From: Alkalihalophilus pseudofirmus
GTDB taxonomy: Bacteria > Bacillota > Bacilli > Bacillales > Bacillaceae_D
DNA length: 64,000 nt
Direction of reading: 5' to 3'
Assembly (NCBI RefSeq): GCF_029094545.1
Contig: NZ_CP117835.1
Span: 1,840,001 to 1,904,000 of the forward strand
In this document: positions 61,425-64,000 of the stretch, piece after piece
Position numbering within the stretch: position 1 is the first letter of the stretch
Layout: every line of letters begins with the position of its first letter
The notes under the pieces: model-generated
What the model saw: the letters and a program-made list of their open reading frames with translations, nothing else
Told to the model about the DNA's origin: nothing
The model's database searches: none
Translations under genes and position numbers: made by a program

Positions 61425-61430
61425 CTTCCC

Positions 61431-62714
61431 TTATATCGCAGCCATATGGCCGGGTTCGGTTGAGTTATGATTAATATTTAAATGAACTTGGCGTACTCGC
61501 TTCTCTTCTGCTTTTTCAATACGCAAGTTTAAGTTCTGATAATGGAATTCTTCGCCTTCTTTAGGAATGCGCTGAAATTCTTCAATCAGCCAGCCCCCTA
61601 CTGTATGATGAGTAGTCACTGGAGGTGCGATATCAACAAGCTCAGCAAAATCATCAATCGAGTAATCAGCATCCACCACATAGCTCGACGGACCGATTTG
61701 TCGGACTTGATTAATACTGACATCATGCTCATCCCAAATTTCCCCTACAATTTCTTCAAGAAGATCTTCGAGTGTGACAAGACCTGATGTTCCTCCAAAT
61801 TCATCAATAACAATCGCCATATGCACCTTTTTCTTTTGAAGTTCAGGTAATAACGATGAAATTTTCATAGATTCTACGACAAATAAAGGAGGTCTCATTA
61901 ATGAGCGCACATTAAGTGTTTCCCCTTCTTCGATATACGCCGTAAGAAAGTCACGCTCTGAAAGGATGCCGACCACATTATCAATGGTCCCTTCATACAC
62001 AGGGATTCTTGAATAATGCTCGGTCAAAAATACATGTTTAATCAACGCAATATCTTGGTCCACCTCAATCGCAATCATATCTGGACGAGGCTTCAAGATT
62101 TCTTGAACGATAATGTCATCAAATTCGAGTGAACGGTGCACCATTTCTTTCTCGCTTTTACCGATGACACCTTCGTCTTCACTTATTTGAACGAGCATTT
62201 TAATTTCTTCTTCTGTGACAGATGGAGTCTGATCTTTACTTTTTACAAAGAGTGAGATCACATTCTTAATTTGCAGAAACACCCAAGTGACTGGATAGAA
62301 CACTTGAATGAGCAAAAATAAGAACCCTGATGTCTTAAGCGCATAGCCTTCTGCGTACTCTTTAGCCAATGATTTAGGGATAATCTCACCAAAAATCAAC
62401 ACTAAAATCGTAACAACAAATGTACTGATAAACACTCCAAGACTTGGACCAAACAATTGGATCGCAATTTGTGAAGATAGCGTTGCAGCCGCAATATTCA
62501 CCAGGTTATTGCCGACCAAAAGTGTTGAGAGCGTCTTATCAAAATTCTCAGCTATCTGGACTGCCTTTCGCGCCCCTCTCCTTCCCTCATCCTCATAATG
62601 TTTCAAACGGATTTTATTTACACTCGAAAATGCCGTTTCCGCTGAGGAGAAAAAAGCGGATAACCCTAACAATATGATAAAAAACGCAATCAAACTCGAC
62701 GGAACATCGTCCAT
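61431..62714 (-). CDS. CNNM/CorC-type transporter-associated protein (hemolysin C family)
   Basis: 427 residues: DUF21 membrane domain (1-180, SAETAFSSVNKIRLKHYEDEG and LVGNNLVNIAAATLSSQIA), two CBS domains (about 200-325, MVHRSLEFDDIIVQEILKPR and DEFGGTSGLVTLEDLLEEIV) and the CorC/HlyC C-terminal domain. Bacillus relatives (MpfA/YhdP) export Mg2+; others may handle Co2+ or Na+. It is named hemolysin for historical reasons only. Confidence 0.9.
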   Translation of the reverse strand: MDDVPSSLIAFFIILLGLSAFFSSAETAFSSVNKIRLKHYEDEGRRGARKAVQIAENFDKTLSTLLVGNNLVNIAAATLSSQIAIQLFGPSLGVFISTFVVTILVLIFGEIIPKSLAKEYAEGYALKTSGFLFLLIQVFYPVTWVFLQIKNVISLFVKSKDQTPSVTEEEIKMLVQISEDEGVIGKSEKEMVHRSLEFDDIIVQEILKPRPDMIAIEVDQDIALIKHVFLTEHYSRIPVYEGTIDNVVGILSERDFLTAYIEEGETLNVRSLMRPPLFVVESMKISSLLPELQKKKVHMAIVIDEFGGTSGLVTLEDLLEEIVGEIWDEHDVSINQVRQIGPSSYVVDADYSIDDFAELVDIAPPVTTHHTVGGWLIEEFQRIPKEGEEFHYQNLNLRIEKAEEKRVRQVHLNINHNSTEPGHMAAI

Positions 62715-62753
62715 CTATACATCACACTCCATAGTAGTATTACTTCTATTTTA

Positions 62754-63590
62754 TTACGAATTCTGAATTTTCACCACTATTTTTTTATTCTCAGCAACAC
62801 TCAACAGCTTTGCAGCCATCCAGCCTAAAATGATGGCTCCGATACTTAATAGATGGTCTTCGGTGAAACCCGGAAAAATAACGACAATTGATCCTGCTAT
62901 AAAGCCAATCATGATCGCATACGTTTCAAGTTTAAAGCGTTCAAATAAAAACGTAATTAATTTACTCGTTAATACTAATCCAATTCCAATCCCTGCCCCT
63001 ACCGTAAGAATGACTGGGATATTGAAGGAAGATAATGCGTTAACGACTGTCGGATAAACCCCGAATAGCAGGAAAATAAACGATCCACTCACACCAGGCA
63101 GAATCATTGCTGAGCTTGCGAGCCACCCTGCAAAGAATAATAGGATATAATCACTAAAGCTTAAACTAGTCATCACCTCTGCCAGCTCATTGCTTTTAAA
63201 GAAAAACGTTGAAGCAACAAGAAGCGCACCAATAGCTAATAATCCATAATGTCTGTTAGTAAAGTTCCGTTTATAATCAATCTCCTTTAATAAGGAAGGA
63301 ATGATCCCAATGACTAGACCTAGAAAAAAGAAAAATGTCGGCTGCGGGTATTCCGCAAGCAGCCATTCAATTAGATGACTAATCGTCAGTAAGGCAATCA
63401 CGATCCCCGTTCCTAGCGGGATTAAAAACATCAAATGCTTCTTCCAATCCTTTGTAAATAAGCCGTTGATTGCAGCGACAAGGTTTTGATAAATGCCTAG
63501 CACTAAGGCGATTGTTCCACCGCTGACACCAGGAATCAGGTCAGACACACCCATCGTCATGCCTTTAAAAATATTTCTCCACTCAAACAA
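62754..63590 (-). CDS. DUF368 family polyprenyl-phosphate transporter (PopT-like)
   Basis: 278 residues, about nine helices with the inverted-repeat hallmark: LIPGVSGGTIALVLGIYQ near the N-terminus and ILPGVSGSFIFLLFGVYPTV in the second half. DUF368 proteins have been shown to recycle undecaprenyl phosphate across the membrane for wall synthesis, and are important at alkaline pH in some bacteria. Fits an alkaliphile. It starts behind AGGAGAAGACAATT-like sequence and lies 39 bp upstream of the CNNM gene. Confidence 0.9.
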   Translation of the reverse strand: MFEWRNIFKGMTMGVSDLIPGVSGGTIALVLGIYQNLVAAINGLFTKDWKKHLMFLIPLGTGIVIALLTISHLIEWLLAEYPQPTFFFFLGLVIGIIPSLLKEIDYKRNFTNRHYGLLAIGALLVASTFFFKSNELAEVMTSLSFSDYILLFFAGWLASSAMILPGVSGSFIFLLFGVYPTVVNALSSFNIPVILTVGAGIGIGLVLTSKLITFLFERFKLETYAIMIGFIAGSIVVIFPGFTEDHLLSIGAIILGWMAAKLLSVAENKKIVVKIQNS

Positions 63591-63754
63591 AATTGTCTTC
63601 TCCTTTATAAATAATGATAAAGATTATCATAATCGATAGGCTTCAAACAAACAACTAGTTTGTCTATTTGTCCATAATTGTTCAAACCTGTGGAGAATAT
63701 TGAAAGACAGACAGCAACAGCATAGAATCTCTAATAGAAAGCCGATCGATACTA

Positions 63755-63998
63755 CTGAAAGTTCCACCACCTAAAGTAGTTGTTGATTCCCGCTGCAGGG
63801 ACTCGCTTTCCGCGGGCGGTCCAGGAGCTTCTTCGGTATTTTTACACCTGTGGGATCTCACCTTCTCCCTCGTCCCGCTGGAGTCTCGTACCTTCCACTC
63901 CATTCAACAAAGGAAAAAGATTGTATATTGCCCCATCATTATAAGCAGCCTTATTAAACTAAGTTGTCGATTTAAGTTTTTTTTATTTGAACTGACCC
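63755..63998 (+). repeat. type I intergenic repeat, copy D (full length)
   Basis: Begins CTGAAAGTTCC and ends TTTGAACTGACCC. The core at 63782-63908 is bounded by GTTGATT and ATTCAAC, and contains the same GC-rich block as copy A. The window ends 2 bp later, so a type II partner cannot be checked. Confidence 0.8.
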
Positions 63999-64000
63999 AT

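Noticed and set aside
63682-63903. 73-codon minus-strand frame
   Set aside because: It lies in the type I repeat, copy D.

Overview
The window is typical low-GC Bacillaceae chromosome. It carries a GerA-type nutrient germinant receptor operon, a manganese catalase of the spore-associated type, HutP-controlled histidine degradation, a cre box, AGGAGG ribosome-binding sites and many Rho-independent terminators. Acidic secreted proteins and cation transporters fit an alkaliphilic or salt-tolerant relative of Bacillus (Alkalihalobacillus-like); this genus guess is inference. No rRNA, tRNA, IS transposase, prophage or CRISPR array was seen.

Layout. 0-8 kb: small membrane proteins, an HPP-family protein, a decayed Nudix fragment, a GNAT, and a MocR regulator divergent from an EamA exporter with three shared operator-like repeats between them. 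8-14 kb: cysteine desulfurase, a second EamA exporter, a composite repeat, a BrkB-like protein and an orphan RsbR-type protein. 14-18 kb: a CadC-like repressor coupled to a Cd/Zn P-type ATPase whose first metal-binding Cys codon is TGA, then a CDF metal exporter. 18-24 kb: yjiH-hutG-hutI-hutU. 24-34 kb: a secreted toxin with probable immunity protein, small membrane genes, an MFS remnant, an SLH-anchored 5'-nucleotidase and a germination operon in the order B-A-C. 34-39 kb: an AraC-type regulator, a second composite repeat, a histidine-permease candidate, hutH and hutP. 39-49 kb: FusB-like EF-G-binding protein, ZIP transporter, fasciclin protein, and an MMPL exporter with a secreted partner and a TetR regulator. 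49-56 kb: a ferritin-like/cupin fusion, an RNase J, Mn catalase and small Cys-rich proteins. 56-64 kb: SDR, acetyltransferases, small membrane proteins, a CNNM/CorC-type protein, a DUF368 lipid-carrier transporter and another composite-type repeat.

How genes work together. Histidine use is split into two same-strand blocks (35.8-39.3 kb and 18.5-23.8 kb) separated by about 12 kb of unrelated genes. The hutP block has a CcpA-type cre over its -10 box and a terminator/antiterminator between hutP and hutH. Metal homeostasis (CadC, CadA, CDF, ZIP, CNNM) is spread across the window.

Most unusual signals: (1) the in-frame TGA at the CxxC motif of the metal ATPase, followed by a SECIS-like hairpin; (2) a dispersed element of about 187 bp built of nine 21-bp steps with a single 19-bp step at a fixed place, seen six times (some partial) just beyond gene ends; (3) a composite repeat present in opposite orientations, in one copy with its core collapsed to a 22-nt hairpin.
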